A program made the translations under genes and the position numbers. Source: DASUSF01 sp036375275 (GTDB lineage Bacteria > Pseudomonadota > Alphaproteobacteria > Geminicoccales > Geminicoccaceae). From it: a stretch of 12,559 bases of DNA. This document shows positions 1-5,981 of this stretch, in pieces. A model generated the notes under the pieces. The model saw only the letters and a list, made by a program, of their open reading frames with translations. It was not told the origin of the DNA and made no database searches. How positions within the stretch are numbered: position 1 is the first letter of the stretch; each line of letters begins with the position of its first letter. The stretch is taken from positions 1 to 12,559 of the forward strand of contig DASUSF010000189.1 of NCBI GenBank assembly GCA_036375275.1, read 5' to 3'.

Positions 1-141
1 CAGGCCCTCTACGAGATCCTGCTCGGGCAGACCCAGGGGCCTCGCTTCGGCTCGTTCGTCGCGCTCTACGGCATCGCCGAAACCCGCGACCTCATCCTCC
101 AGGTCCTGGAGCGGGGCCGGCTCGACCAGCCGGCCGCCTGA
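1..141 (+). CDS. lysS: Lysyl-tRNA synthetase, class I (C-terminal fragment)
   Basis: Only the last 46 codons are present, ending in TGA at 139-141; the 5' part lies outside the window. The translated tail contains LYEILLGQTQGPRFGSFVAL followed by YGIAETRDLI. The PRFGSFVALYGIAET stretch is typical of the extreme C-terminus of class I lysyl-tRNA synthetases, the archaeal-type enzyme used by most Alphaproteobacteria in place of the class II form. The enzyme attaches lysine to tRNA-Lys in the cytoplasm, using ATP. The HIGH and KMSKS catalytic motifs are not visible because that part of the gene is missing. The gene converges on the VOC gene that ends at 436, with a double hairpin repeat filling the space between. 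The family call rests on this short tail only. Confidence 0.8.
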   Translation, partial: QALYEILLGQTQGPRFGSFVALYGIAETRDLILQVLERGRLDQPAA

Positions 142-142
142 C

Positions 143-290
143 TGGAGCAATTTCCGCTGAGAGACAGGCGCATCGGACCAGCACGTCCTTCCAATCCATC
201 GGAAGAAAATTGCTCTACTTCAATAGTTTAGAGCGGATTCACCCAGCCGGAATCACTGGCAGGGCGGTTCCGCCATGCCGGGATCCGCGC
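143..290. repeat. Hairpin-forming dispersed repeat, copy 1
   Basis: First of two adjacent, diverged copies of a unit of about 148 bp. It begins with TGGAGCAATTTCCG immediately after the lysS stop codon and ends with GGGATCCGCGC. Two structures can be read in it. The first pairs GAGCAATTTCCG (145-156) with CGGAA...ATTGCTC (200-215), leaving a four-base bulge. The second is a compact hairpin at 258-279, GGCA-g-GGCGG-tt-CCGCC-a-TGCC. The unit is not coding: its AT content and stop codons differ from those of the flanking genes. Lying between convergent genes, it could serve as a transcription terminator for lysS. It resembles the short palindromic repeats scattered through alphaproteobacterial genomes; that family resemblance is from memory and was not tested. 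Confidence 0.72.
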
Positions 291-439
291 TGGAGCAATT
301 TCCGATGAGACAGAACCGCATTGAACCGCGACGTCCTTCCGCTCATCGGAAGAAGATTGCTCTATCTCATTGGATCGGAGCGGATTCATCCGATCGGAAC
401 CGCCTGCAGGCGGTTGTGTCACATCGGGATCCGCTCTAG
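291..439. repeat. Hairpin-forming dispersed repeat, copy 2
   Basis: Second copy of the unit, starting with the same TGGAGCAATTTCCG and ending with GGGATCCGCTCTAG, which includes the stop codon of the minus-strand VOC gene. Blocks shared with copy 1 include the opening 14 bases, the TCCTTCC block, CATCGGAAGAA, ATTGCTCTA, GAGCGGATTCA and GGGATCCGC. Overall similarity by eye is about 70 percent. The outer stem GAGCAATTTCCGATGA (293-308) pairs with TCATCGGAA...ATTGCTC (343-362). A second stem pairs GAGCGGAT (378-385) with ATCCGCTC (429-436). Inside it is a perfect 18-bp palindrome, AACCGCCTGCAGGCGGTT, at 398-415. Because it overlaps the VOC stop codon, it would form in the 3' end of that transcript. 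Confidence 0.72.
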
Positions 440-981
440 CCCGGTGCCGCCGCCTTCGCCGCCAGCAGGCTGTCCAGGTCCAGCCGGACCGTGCCCATGG
501 CGAGCGCGCCGTCGGCGGTCCGGGGCCAGCGGTCCTCCGGCCGGTCGCAGTACAGCTCGACCCCGTTGCCGTCCGGATCCCGGAGGTAGAGGGCTTCGCT
601 CACGCCATGGTCGCTCGCCCCGTCGAGCGGGATCCCGGCGTCCATGAGCCGGCGCAGCGCGTCGGCGAGCGCGGCGCGCGTCGGATAGAGCACGGCGAGA
701 TGGTAGAGGCCCGTGCTGCCCTGGGGTGGCGGTGAGCCGCCCTGGCTCTCCCAGGTGTTGAGCCCGATGTGATGGTGATAGCCGCCGGCCGACACGAACG
801 CGGCCTGGTCGCCGTACCGCTGGGTCAGCTGGAACCCGAGCACGCCGCAATAGAAGCCGAGCGCGCGCTCGAGGTCGGCCACCTTCAGGTGGACGTGGCC
901 GATCCGGGCGGCAGAGTCGATCGGGCGGTCCGGGTGCCGGAAGGCGTCGTCCCCGGAGGGCGGTCGGCTGCTCGGGTGCAT
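436..981 (-). CDS. VOC-family protein (glyoxalase / extradiol dioxygenase-like)
   Basis: A 181-residue protein of the vicinal oxygen chelate fold. It opens with GHVHLKVADLERALGFY (residues 28-44), the usual first strand and helix of a VOC module. A His-rich stretch YHHHIGLNTW follows at 68-77, and DPDGNGVELYCDRP at 135-148. The likely metal ligands are His29, one of His69-71, and Glu142; these are inferred from family alignments. Such proteins bind a divalent metal and act on aromatic diols, glutathione adducts or related compounds. The sequence resembles CatE-type catechol 2,3-dioxygenases, but the substrate cannot be assigned. The ATG at 981 was chosen because GAGGGGAAGGG lies just upstream; longer in-frame starts would run into cysQ. 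It follows cysQ by 82 bp, with a strong hairpin between them, so it may be a separate transcription unit or a read-through tail. Confidence 0.85.
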   Translation of the reverse strand: MHPSSRPPSGDDAFRHPDRPIDSAARIGHVHLKVADLERALGFYCGVLGFQLTQRYGDQAAFVSAGGYHHHIGLNTWESQGGSPPPQGSTGLYHLAVLYPTRAALADALRRLMDAGIPLDGASDHGVSEALYLRDPDGNGVELYCDRPEDRWPRTADGALAMGTVRLDLDSLLAAKAAAPG

Positions 982-1028
982 TGGCCCTTCCCCTCGATGC
1001 TGGCGCTTCGAAAGAAGTAGGCGCTCGC

Positions 1029-1066
1029 TGAGCCCGAAGCCATCCCGGCGCGGCTTCGACGGCTCA
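1029..1066 (-). terminator. Strong hairpin after cysQ, probable terminator
   Basis: TGAGCC-CGAAGCC (1029-1041) pairs with GGCTTCG-AC-GGCTCA (1052-1066). This gives a 13-bp stem with a two-base bulge and a 10-base loop. The stem includes the cysQ stop codon at 1064-1066. On the minus strand the downstream sequence is GC-rich and has only a scattered pyrimidine run (TACTTCTTTC) rather than a clean T-tract. It is therefore either an imperfect intrinsic terminator or a 3'-end stabilising structure of the cys transcript. Confidence 0.5.
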
Positions 1067-1840
1067 GCCGGACGGCGGCTCCGCCCAGGCGACGAACGGG
1101 CCGTTCCGGAATCCAGGCTTCCTGTAGACGAAGGGTTCGCCGTCCGGGGTGAGGACCGCGCCGCCGGCGGCGCAGAGCACGGCCTGGCCGGCGGCGGTGT
1201 CCCATTCCATGGTCGGGCCGAAGCGCGGGTAGACGTCGGCCGCGCCCTCGGCGAGCAGGCAGAACTTGAGCGAGCTCCCGGCGCTCCGCGTGTCCACGAC
1301 GCCGAGCTCGCGGAGCAGGGCGTCGGTCTCCGGATCGCGGTGCGAGCGGCTGGCGACCGCAACCGGGCCGGAAGCGGGCCGCCGCCGCGTGCCGATCCGG
1401 CGCTGCCCGCCGGCATCGCCGAGCTTCGCGCCCTCGCCGGTGCGACCCCACCAGCTTCGCCCCAGCGCCGGCGCGTGCACCACGCCGAGCACCGGGCGCT
1501 CGCCCTCGACCAGCGCGATGTTGACCGTGAACTCGCCGTTCCGGCGCAGGAACTCCCGCGTGCCGTCGAGCGGGTCGACCAGCCAGAACGGCTGGTCCGC
1601 CGTCTCGGGCACCCGCCCGGCCGCGACCGCCTCTTCGGCGACCACCGGGGTTCCGGGCGCGATCGCCTCGAGCCCCGCCACGATCACCGCTTCGGCGGCC
1701 TCGTCGGCGGCGGTGACCGGCGAGCGGTCGGCCTTGGCGCGAACCTCGGTGCCGGCCGCGTAGTGCTCGAGGATCACGGCGCCCGCCCGCTCCGCCAGCC
1801 GGACCAGCGCATCGAGCGGCAGAGCGGCAGCCGCGCTCAC
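1064..1840 (-). CDS. cysQ: 3'(2'),5'-bisphosphate nucleotidase CysQ
   Basis: A 258-residue member of the inositol monophosphatase superfamily. The metal-binding motifs are in order: VVAEE at 66-70, DPLDGTREF at 89-97 and EWDTAAGQAVL at 212-222. The DPLDGTREF form and the length fit CysQ better than inositol monophosphatase proper, which usually reads WxxDPLDGTxNF. CysQ removes the 3'-phosphate from PAP (and PAPS), giving AMP. It thus clears the inhibitory product left when PAPS donates its sulfo group or is reduced. The start is taken as GTG at 1840, overlapping the cysNC stop codon in the sequence GTGA, which suggests translational coupling; an upstream in-frame ATG would lie far inside cysNC. 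It is the last gene of the cysD-cysNC-cysQ run, and a strong hairpin covers its stop codon. Confidence 0.9.
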   Translation of the reverse strand: MSAAAALPLDALVRLAERAGAVILEHYAAGTEVRAKADRSPVTAADEAAEAVIVAGLEAIAPGTPVVAEEAVAAGRVPETADQPFWLVDPLDGTREFLRRNGEFTVNIALVEGERPVLGVVHAPALGRSWWGRTGEGAKLGDAGGQRRIGTRRRPASGPVAVASRSHRDPETDALLRELGVVDTRSAGSSLKFCLLAEGAADVYPRFGPTMEWDTAAGQAVLCAAGGAVLTPDGEPFVYRKPGFRNGPFVAWAEPPSG

Positions 1841-3735
1841 CGCTGATGCACGAAGTGCTGCTCGACGTAGGCGACCAGGTCGTGCAGGCACTCCTCGACG
1901 TCCATCAGGTCGGTCCGCACCACCAGGTCCGGGACTTCCGGCGGCTCGTAGGGGCTGCTGATGCCCGTGAACTCCGCGATCTTGCCGGCCCGGGCCTTCT
2001 GGTAGAGGCCCTTGGGATCGCGCTGCTCGCATACCGCGAGCGACGCCTTGATGTGGATCTCGTGAAAGCTGAGGCCGCCCTCGCCGTTGCTCGCCAGCCG
2101 CTCGACGGCATGGCGGGCCCGCTCGCGGTCCGCGCGGTAGGGCGAGATGAACGAGCTGATGACGATCATGCCGGCATCGGCGAACAGCGCCGCGACCTCG
2201 CCGACCCGGCGGATGTTCTCGGCGCGGTCCTCGGGCGAGAAGCCGAGGTTGGCGTTGAGCCCGCCGCGGACGTTGTCGCCATCGAGCACGTAGACCTCGT
2301 AGCCCTTGGCGAACAGCCGCGCTTCCAGGGCGAGGGCGAGGGTCGACTTGCCGGCCCCGGACAGCCCGGTGAACCAGAGCACCCCGCCCTTGTGGCCGGA
2401 GCGGCCGGTCCGCGCCGCCCGCGAGACGCCGTGGCCGACGGCGGTGATGTTGGTCGAGCGCTGGGTGATCAGCTCGCGCTGGTCGGGATAGCCCTCCATC
2501 GAGATGATCCCGCCGGCGACCGGGATGTGGTCCTCGACCAGGACGAAGCGCCCGGTGATCGGGTCCTGCTCGTGCTCGTCGAGGGCGATCAGCCCGCGGG
2601 TCCGGAGCACGACCTCCGCGACCGCGTTGCGCTCGACCTCGCTCGCCTCGCGGGAGCCGAGATCGGAGGTGTCGATCACCCGCTCGATCGACTGGATCTG
2701 CGCGTCGGTCTCGGCGGTGTGGAGCTTGAGCCGGAGGCGGTCCCCCAGCCCGAGCGTCCGCCGGCCGAGCCAGAACAGGCGGCCGCGGAACACGTTGGTC
2801 TCGACCGGCAGGTCGTCCAGGTGGCTCATCACGTCGCCGCGCTCGACGAAGATCTGCTCGTCGAGTGTGATCCCGACCGACTGCCCGGCGTGGGCCTCAC
2901 GCGGCGCCTCCGGCACGCTCCACGCCTCGATCGACCTGATCCGGCCGGTCCGGTTGGAGGGCGAGAACATCACCTCGTCGCCGACCCGGACCCGCCCCGC
3001 CTCGATCCGCCCGGCGATGATCCGCCGCGCGTCGAACTTGTAGACGTCCTGGACCGGCATCCTGAGCGGCCGGTCGACCGGGCGGTCGAGAGGCCGGAAG
3101 GCGTCGAGCGCCTCGAGCACGGTCGGGCCCTGGTGCCACGGCATGCGGCGGCTCGCGGTGGCGACGTTGTCGCCGTCGCGGGCGGAGATCGGGACGAAGC
3201 AGGTGGGGGCGATCCCCAGGCCTTCGAGATAGCCGCGGTAGGTCTCGACCACCTCGCCGAACCGCCCGGCGTCGAAGCCCACCAGGTCCATCTTGTTGAC
3301 CAGGACCGCGACCTGGCGGACGCCCAGCAGGTGCAGCAGGTAGCCGTGCCGGCGCGACTGCTCGCGCACCCCCTCGTCGGCGTCGATCAGCAGCAGCGCG
3401 GCCTCGCTCATCGCCGCGCCGGTGATCATGTTCTTGAGGAATTCCTTGTGGCCCGGGGCGTCGATGATGACGTAGTCGCGCCCGCCGCTGGTGAAGCGGA
3501 TCTGGGTGGTGTCGATGGTCACGCCCTGGTCGCGCTCCGCCTGCAGCGCGTCCATCAGGAACGCCCACTCGAACGGCATGCCGCGGCGCCGGCACATCGC
3601 CTCGATCGCCTCGAACTTGCCGTCGGGCAGGCTGCCGGTGTCGTGGATCAGGCGGCCGACCAGGGTCGACTTGCCGTGGTCGACGTGGCCGACGATGACG
3701 ATCTTGAGCTGGGGCCGGCTGGACCGCGGCGCCAT
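1837..3735 (-). CDS. cysNC: Bifunctional sulfate adenylyltransferase subunit 1 / adenylylsulfate kinase (CysN-CysC fusion)
   Basis: A 632-residue fusion. The N-terminal half is an EF-Tu/EF-1A-like GTPase: GHVDHGKST at 16-24, the switch region AERDQGVTIDT at 66-76, DAPGH at 92-96, NKMD at 147-150 and SAR at 184-186, followed by beta-barrel domains. The C-terminal part, from about 450, is APS kinase: P-loop GLSGAGKST at 457-465, DGDN at 485-488, SSFISPYR at 527-534 and the lid KGLYQKARAGKIAEFTG at 575-591. With CysD, the GTPase half drives formation of APS from sulfate and ATP; the kinase half converts APS to PAPS. The switch-2 text (DAPGHKEF, then KNMITGAA) is closer to EF-1A than the DTPGHEQY form of enterobacterial CysN, so it belongs to a divergent branch. 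AGGAGA, which overlaps the cysD stop, precedes ATG 3735. It overlaps cysQ by 4 bp. Confidence 0.92.
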   Translation of the reverse strand: MAPRSSRPQLKIVIVGHVDHGKSTLVGRLIHDTGSLPDGKFEAIEAMCRRRGMPFEWAFLMDALQAERDQGVTIDTTQIRFTSGGRDYVIIDAPGHKEFLKNMITGAAMSEAALLLIDADEGVREQSRRHGYLLHLLGVRQVAVLVNKMDLVGFDAGRFGEVVETYRGYLEGLGIAPTCFVPISARDGDNVATASRRMPWHQGPTVLEALDAFRPLDRPVDRPLRMPVQDVYKFDARRIIAGRIEAGRVRVGDEVMFSPSNRTGRIRSIEAWSVPEAPREAHAGQSVGITLDEQIFVERGDVMSHLDDLPVETNVFRGRLFWLGRRTLGLGDRLRLKLHTAETDAQIQSIERVIDTSDLGSREASEVERNAVAEVVLRTRGLIALDEHEQDPITGRFVLVEDHIPVAGGIISMEGYPDQRELITQRSTNITAVGHGVSRAARTGRSGHKGGVLWFTGLSGAGKSTLALALEARLFAKGYEVYVLDGDNVRGGLNANLGFSPEDRAENIRRVGEVAALFADAGMIVISSFISPYRADRERARHAVERLASNGEGGLSFHEIHIKASLAVCEQRDPKGLYQKARAGKIAEFTGISSPYEPPEVPDLVVRTDLMDVEECLHDLVAYVEQHFVHQR

Positions 3736-3745
3736 GCGCGCTCTC

Positions 3746-4540
3746 CTACATGTAGCCGTCGGCGCGCAGACGCTCGAACGCGTCCTCGGCCTCGTGGTCC
3801 ATCGCCCGCCCCGAGCGCTCGGCGACCCGGGTGGTCTCGAGCTCCAGGATGATCTCGTCCAGGGTCGAGGCGGTGCTCGGCACCGGCGAGGTGATGTCCT
3901 GGTCGCCGAGCGAGCGGTAGCGCCGGCCGTCCCGGGCGAAGTACAGGTCGATCAAGGGGATGTTCTCGCGCTGGGTGTAGCGCCAGATGTCGACCTCGCT
4001 CCAGTGCAGCAGGGGGTGGACCCGGACGTGCGTCCCGGGCGGGAAGCTGGTCATGTACTGGTTCCAGAACTCGGGCGGCTGGTCCTTCAGGTTCCAGCGG
4101 TTGCCCTCGCCGCGCGGGCTGAAGTAGCGCTCCTTGGCCCGGGTGCCCTCTTCGTCGCGCCGGATCCCCGCGATCAGCCCCTGGAAGCCGTGCTTGGCCA
4201 GGGCGAGGTTCAGGCCCGCGGTCTTGCGCGCCGCCGAGCGGGCCGCGGGCGGGAGCGTCGGGTCCATCTCCTCGACCGGCGGGCACGGCTCGACCAGGAG
4301 GTTCAGGCCCCACTCCCGCGCGTAGTGCTCCCGGAAGTCGTACATCTCCTTGAACTTCTTCCCGGTGTCGACGTGCATCACCGGGAAGGGGACGTGGCCG
4401 AAGAAGGCCTTCCGGGTCAGCCACAGCACGACGTTGCTGTCCTTGCCGAGCGACCAGAGCACGGCGAGGTTGTCGAGCTTGGCGAACGCCTCGCGGAGGA
4501 TGTAGACGCTCTCCGCTTCGAGCGTGTCCAGGTGGTCCAT
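3746..4540 (-). CDS. cysD: Sulfate adenylyltransferase subunit 2 (CysD), short form
   Basis: A 264-residue PP-loop ATP pyrophosphatase, the catalytic partner of the CysN GTPase in making APS from sulfate and ATP. The PP-loop is SLGKDSN at 30-36. Downstream are VDTGKKFKEMYDFRE, GIRRDEEGTRAKERYFSPRG and a C-terminal ERSGRAMDHEAEDAFERLRADGYM region, here given as its two halves ERSGRAMDHE and DAFERLRADGYM. It is nearly 40 residues shorter than E. coli CysD. The region that reads LGCWPLTGAVES in the enterobacterial protein is LGDQDITSPVPSTAST here, and the insert before it is missing. I judge it a divergent CysD branch rather than a truncated gene, because both ends are intact. The start is set at ATG 4540 (MDHLDTLEAESVYILREAF, the usual CysD opening). 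A GTG at 4582 would add 14 unconserved residues and lies in a hairpin. Confidence 0.9.
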   Translation of the reverse strand: MDHLDTLEAESVYILREAFAKLDNLAVLWSLGKDSNVVLWLTRKAFFGHVPFPVMHVDTGKKFKEMYDFREHYAREWGLNLLVEPCPPVEEMDPTLPPAARSAARKTAGLNLALAKHGFQGLIAGIRRDEEGTRAKERYFSPRGEGNRWNLKDQPPEFWNQYMTSFPPGTHVRVHPLLHWSEVDIWRYTQRENIPLIDLYFARDGRRYRSLGDQDITSPVPSTASTLDEIILELETTRVAERSGRAMDHEAEDAFERLRADGYM

Positions 4541-4573
4541 CGGCTGTCTTTCGGGGATCGCCACGCACAGGAT

Positions 4574-4598
4574 CCGGCGCACGCGTTCCGAGCGCCGG
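4574..4598 (-). promoter_or_regulatory. Hairpin in the leader between the kinase-methyltransferase gene and cysD
   Basis: CCGGCGC (4574-4580) and GCGCCGG (4592-4598) form a perfect 7-bp stem around an 11-base loop. It lies in the 85-bp gap between the kinase-methyltransferase stop codon and the cysD ATG. No T-tract follows. It could be a weak terminator, an attenuator or an RNA-processing site that sets different levels for the two parts of the run. GC-rich DNA yields such stems by chance, so confidence is low. Confidence 0.25.
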
Positions 4599-4625
4599 CG
4601 CCGCTACATATCGAAGCCGGTGGCT

Positions 4626-5909
4626 CTACGTCAACCGGTGCGCCGGACGTGCCCGCCGAGCGGCCGTGGCGGAGGAGCCGTGGCAGAGGAAGAGCGCGCG
4701 GCCGCGCTCGCTGGTCAGGACCCGCTCGACGTCCTCGAAGCCGGCCGCCAGCAGGCGCTGCCGCTCCCGGTGCGCGCTGTCGTGACCTTCGTAGAGCACC
4801 AGCGGGCAGCGTGTCAGGAAGCGGAGCAGGCGGTCGGGCGCGGCCAGCCAGTTGAGGACGCTCAGCGCGACCACGACGTCCGGCTCGAACCCGTGGAGCA
4901 GGCGCTCCCACGGCTCGGGGCCGTCGAGATCGACCCGCGCGAGCATCGGGCGGACGCCGAGCGCTTTGGCCGCGAGCGCAGCCGCCTCGAGGATCGTCGG
5001 GTCGTGGTCGACCGCGAGTGCCGCGGCCGCGCCATGCTCGCGGAGCGCGAAGGTCGAGAACAGGGCGAGGTTGCAGCCGATCTCGAGCACGCGCCGGCCC
5101 TCCCAGTCGACCGCGCTTGCGATCGCCCGCCAGCGCGCGCCGAAGTCGCGCTCGCCTGGAAGATCCAGGTGGCCGACCTGGAGCCGGTGGTAGGCGACCG
5201 CGGCCCCGGGCGAGCTGGCATCCGAGCAGGCCGCGAGCACCCAGGCCTGCCGGAGCGCCGCCTCGTCCGCCGGGCCCTCGAGCGGCGGGATGGAAGGGCG
5301 GCTCCGGTGCAGACGGCGGAGCAGCGCCGGCGGCATCCGGTCGCGGAGCCAGCTGCAGACGATCTCGAGCAGGCCGAGGCGGGGCTCGTCGCCGCTCCGC
5401 CGGAGCGCCAGCAGCCCGTCGATCAGGCAGCGGAGCGGTGGCGCCCGGTCGGCACGCTCGAAGTCGACCAGGTGAAGCCCGCCGTCGGGCGCCAGGATCC
5501 AGTTCTCCATGCGCAGGTCGTTGTGGCGCACCCCGCGCCGCGCGAGCCGTAGCACGTGACGCGTGGCCTTGGCGAGCACCGCCGCGAGGCGACGGGGCGA
5601 CAGGTCGACCAGGTCGAGACGCCGGCCGGCGATCGGCTCGAGGGTCAGCCGGGCATCGCCATCGCAGATCTCGAACGAGCGGACCCGCGGCAGTCCGGCG
5701 AGGCCGGCGAGCGGTGCGAGCGCGGCCTGCTCGCGGCGGAGCGCGCCAGGCTCGCCGATCTTGGTGAAGCCGTGCTCGTCGAGGAGGTAGCGCCGCCCGG
5801 CGTGACGCAGCGAGCGGCGCGGGCGGACGGCCCGTTCCGGCCCGGCGGCCGTCCACGTGGGTCGTGGCGGCTCGCCACGTCCCGCCCTGGGTCCGAGGTC
5901 GACCTGCAT
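4626..5909 (-). CDS. Kinase-like / SAM methyltransferase fusion protein, possible glycan chain-capping enzyme
   Basis: A 427-residue two-domain protein. Residues about 35-180 look like a eukaryotic-type or LPS-kinase fold: FTKIG with a candidate ATP-binding Lys50, a possible helix-C Glu in RREQAAL, the catalytic loop HNDLRMEN at 129-136 and the metal site DFE at 149-151. Residues about 235-415 are a class I methyltransferase: RVLEIGCN at 273-280 (motif I), AVDHD at 299-303 and DVVVALSVLNWL at 344-355. Kinase plus methyltransferase in one chain recalls WbdD, which ends O9a O-antigen chains by adding phosphate and methyl groups, but WbdD has the methyltransferase first. A link to surface glycan is supported by the divergent glycosyltransferase and polymerase genes. 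Start: ATG 5909 has GGAG seven bases upstream; ATG 5933 adds eight residues but lacks a ribosome site. The exact substrate is unknown. Confidence 0.72.
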   Translation of the reverse strand: MQVDLGPRAGRGEPPRPTWTAAGPERAVRPRRSLRHAGRRYLLDEHGFTKIGEPGALRREQAALAPLAGLAGLPRVRSFEICDGDARLTLEPIAGRRLDLVDLSPRRLAAVLAKATRHVLRLARRGVRHNDLRMENWILAPDGGLHLVDFERADRAPPLRCLIDGLLALRRSGDEPRLGLLEIVCSWLRDRMPPALLRRLHRSRPSIPPLEGPADEAALRQAWVLAACSDASSPGAAVAYHRLQVGHLDLPGERDFGARWRAIASAVDWEGRRVLEIGCNLALFSTFALREHGAAAALAVDHDPTILEAAALAAKALGVRPMLARVDLDGPEPWERLLHGFEPDVVVALSVLNWLAAPDRLLRFLTRCPLVLYEGHDSAHRERQRLLAAGFEDVERVLTSERGRALFLCHGSSATAARRARPAHRLT

Positions 5910-5945
5910 CCAGACGCTCCGCGATGACGACATCGCTGATCGGGT

Positions 5946-5974
5946 TTGAAATCGAATTCAATCTACAGTAGAAA
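5946..5974 (+). promoter_or_regulatory. Candidate sigma-70-type promoter for the glycosyltransferase gene
   Basis: TTGAAA (5946-5951) and TAGAAA (5969-5974) are separated by 17 bp, matching the -35 and -10 consensus at five and four positions out of six. The site lies in the short, AT-richer divergent region between the kinase-methyltransferase and glycosyltransferase genes. Transcription would start about seven bases after the -10 box, almost exactly at the ATG at 5982, so the message may have little or no leader. This agrees with the absence of a Shine-Dalgarno sequence there. TTGAA...TTCAA at 5946-5960 also forms a small inverted repeat. Confidence 0.4.
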
Positions 5975-5981
5975 CATCTTC

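Noticed and set aside
143..439. CRISPR array
   Set aside because: Only two long, imperfect, adjacent copies with no spacers between them; they are hairpin repeats instead.
982..1416. Upstream extension of the VOC protein to 326 residues
   Set aside because: The added part is an out-of-frame reading of cysQ, and the ATG at 981 has a strong ribosome site.
1846..3852. 668-codon plus-strand open frame antisense to cysNC
   Set aside because: Translation is Asp/Val/Arg/Pro-rich with no motif; the opposite strand carries complete GTPase and kinase motifs. It is a GC-rich frame shadow.
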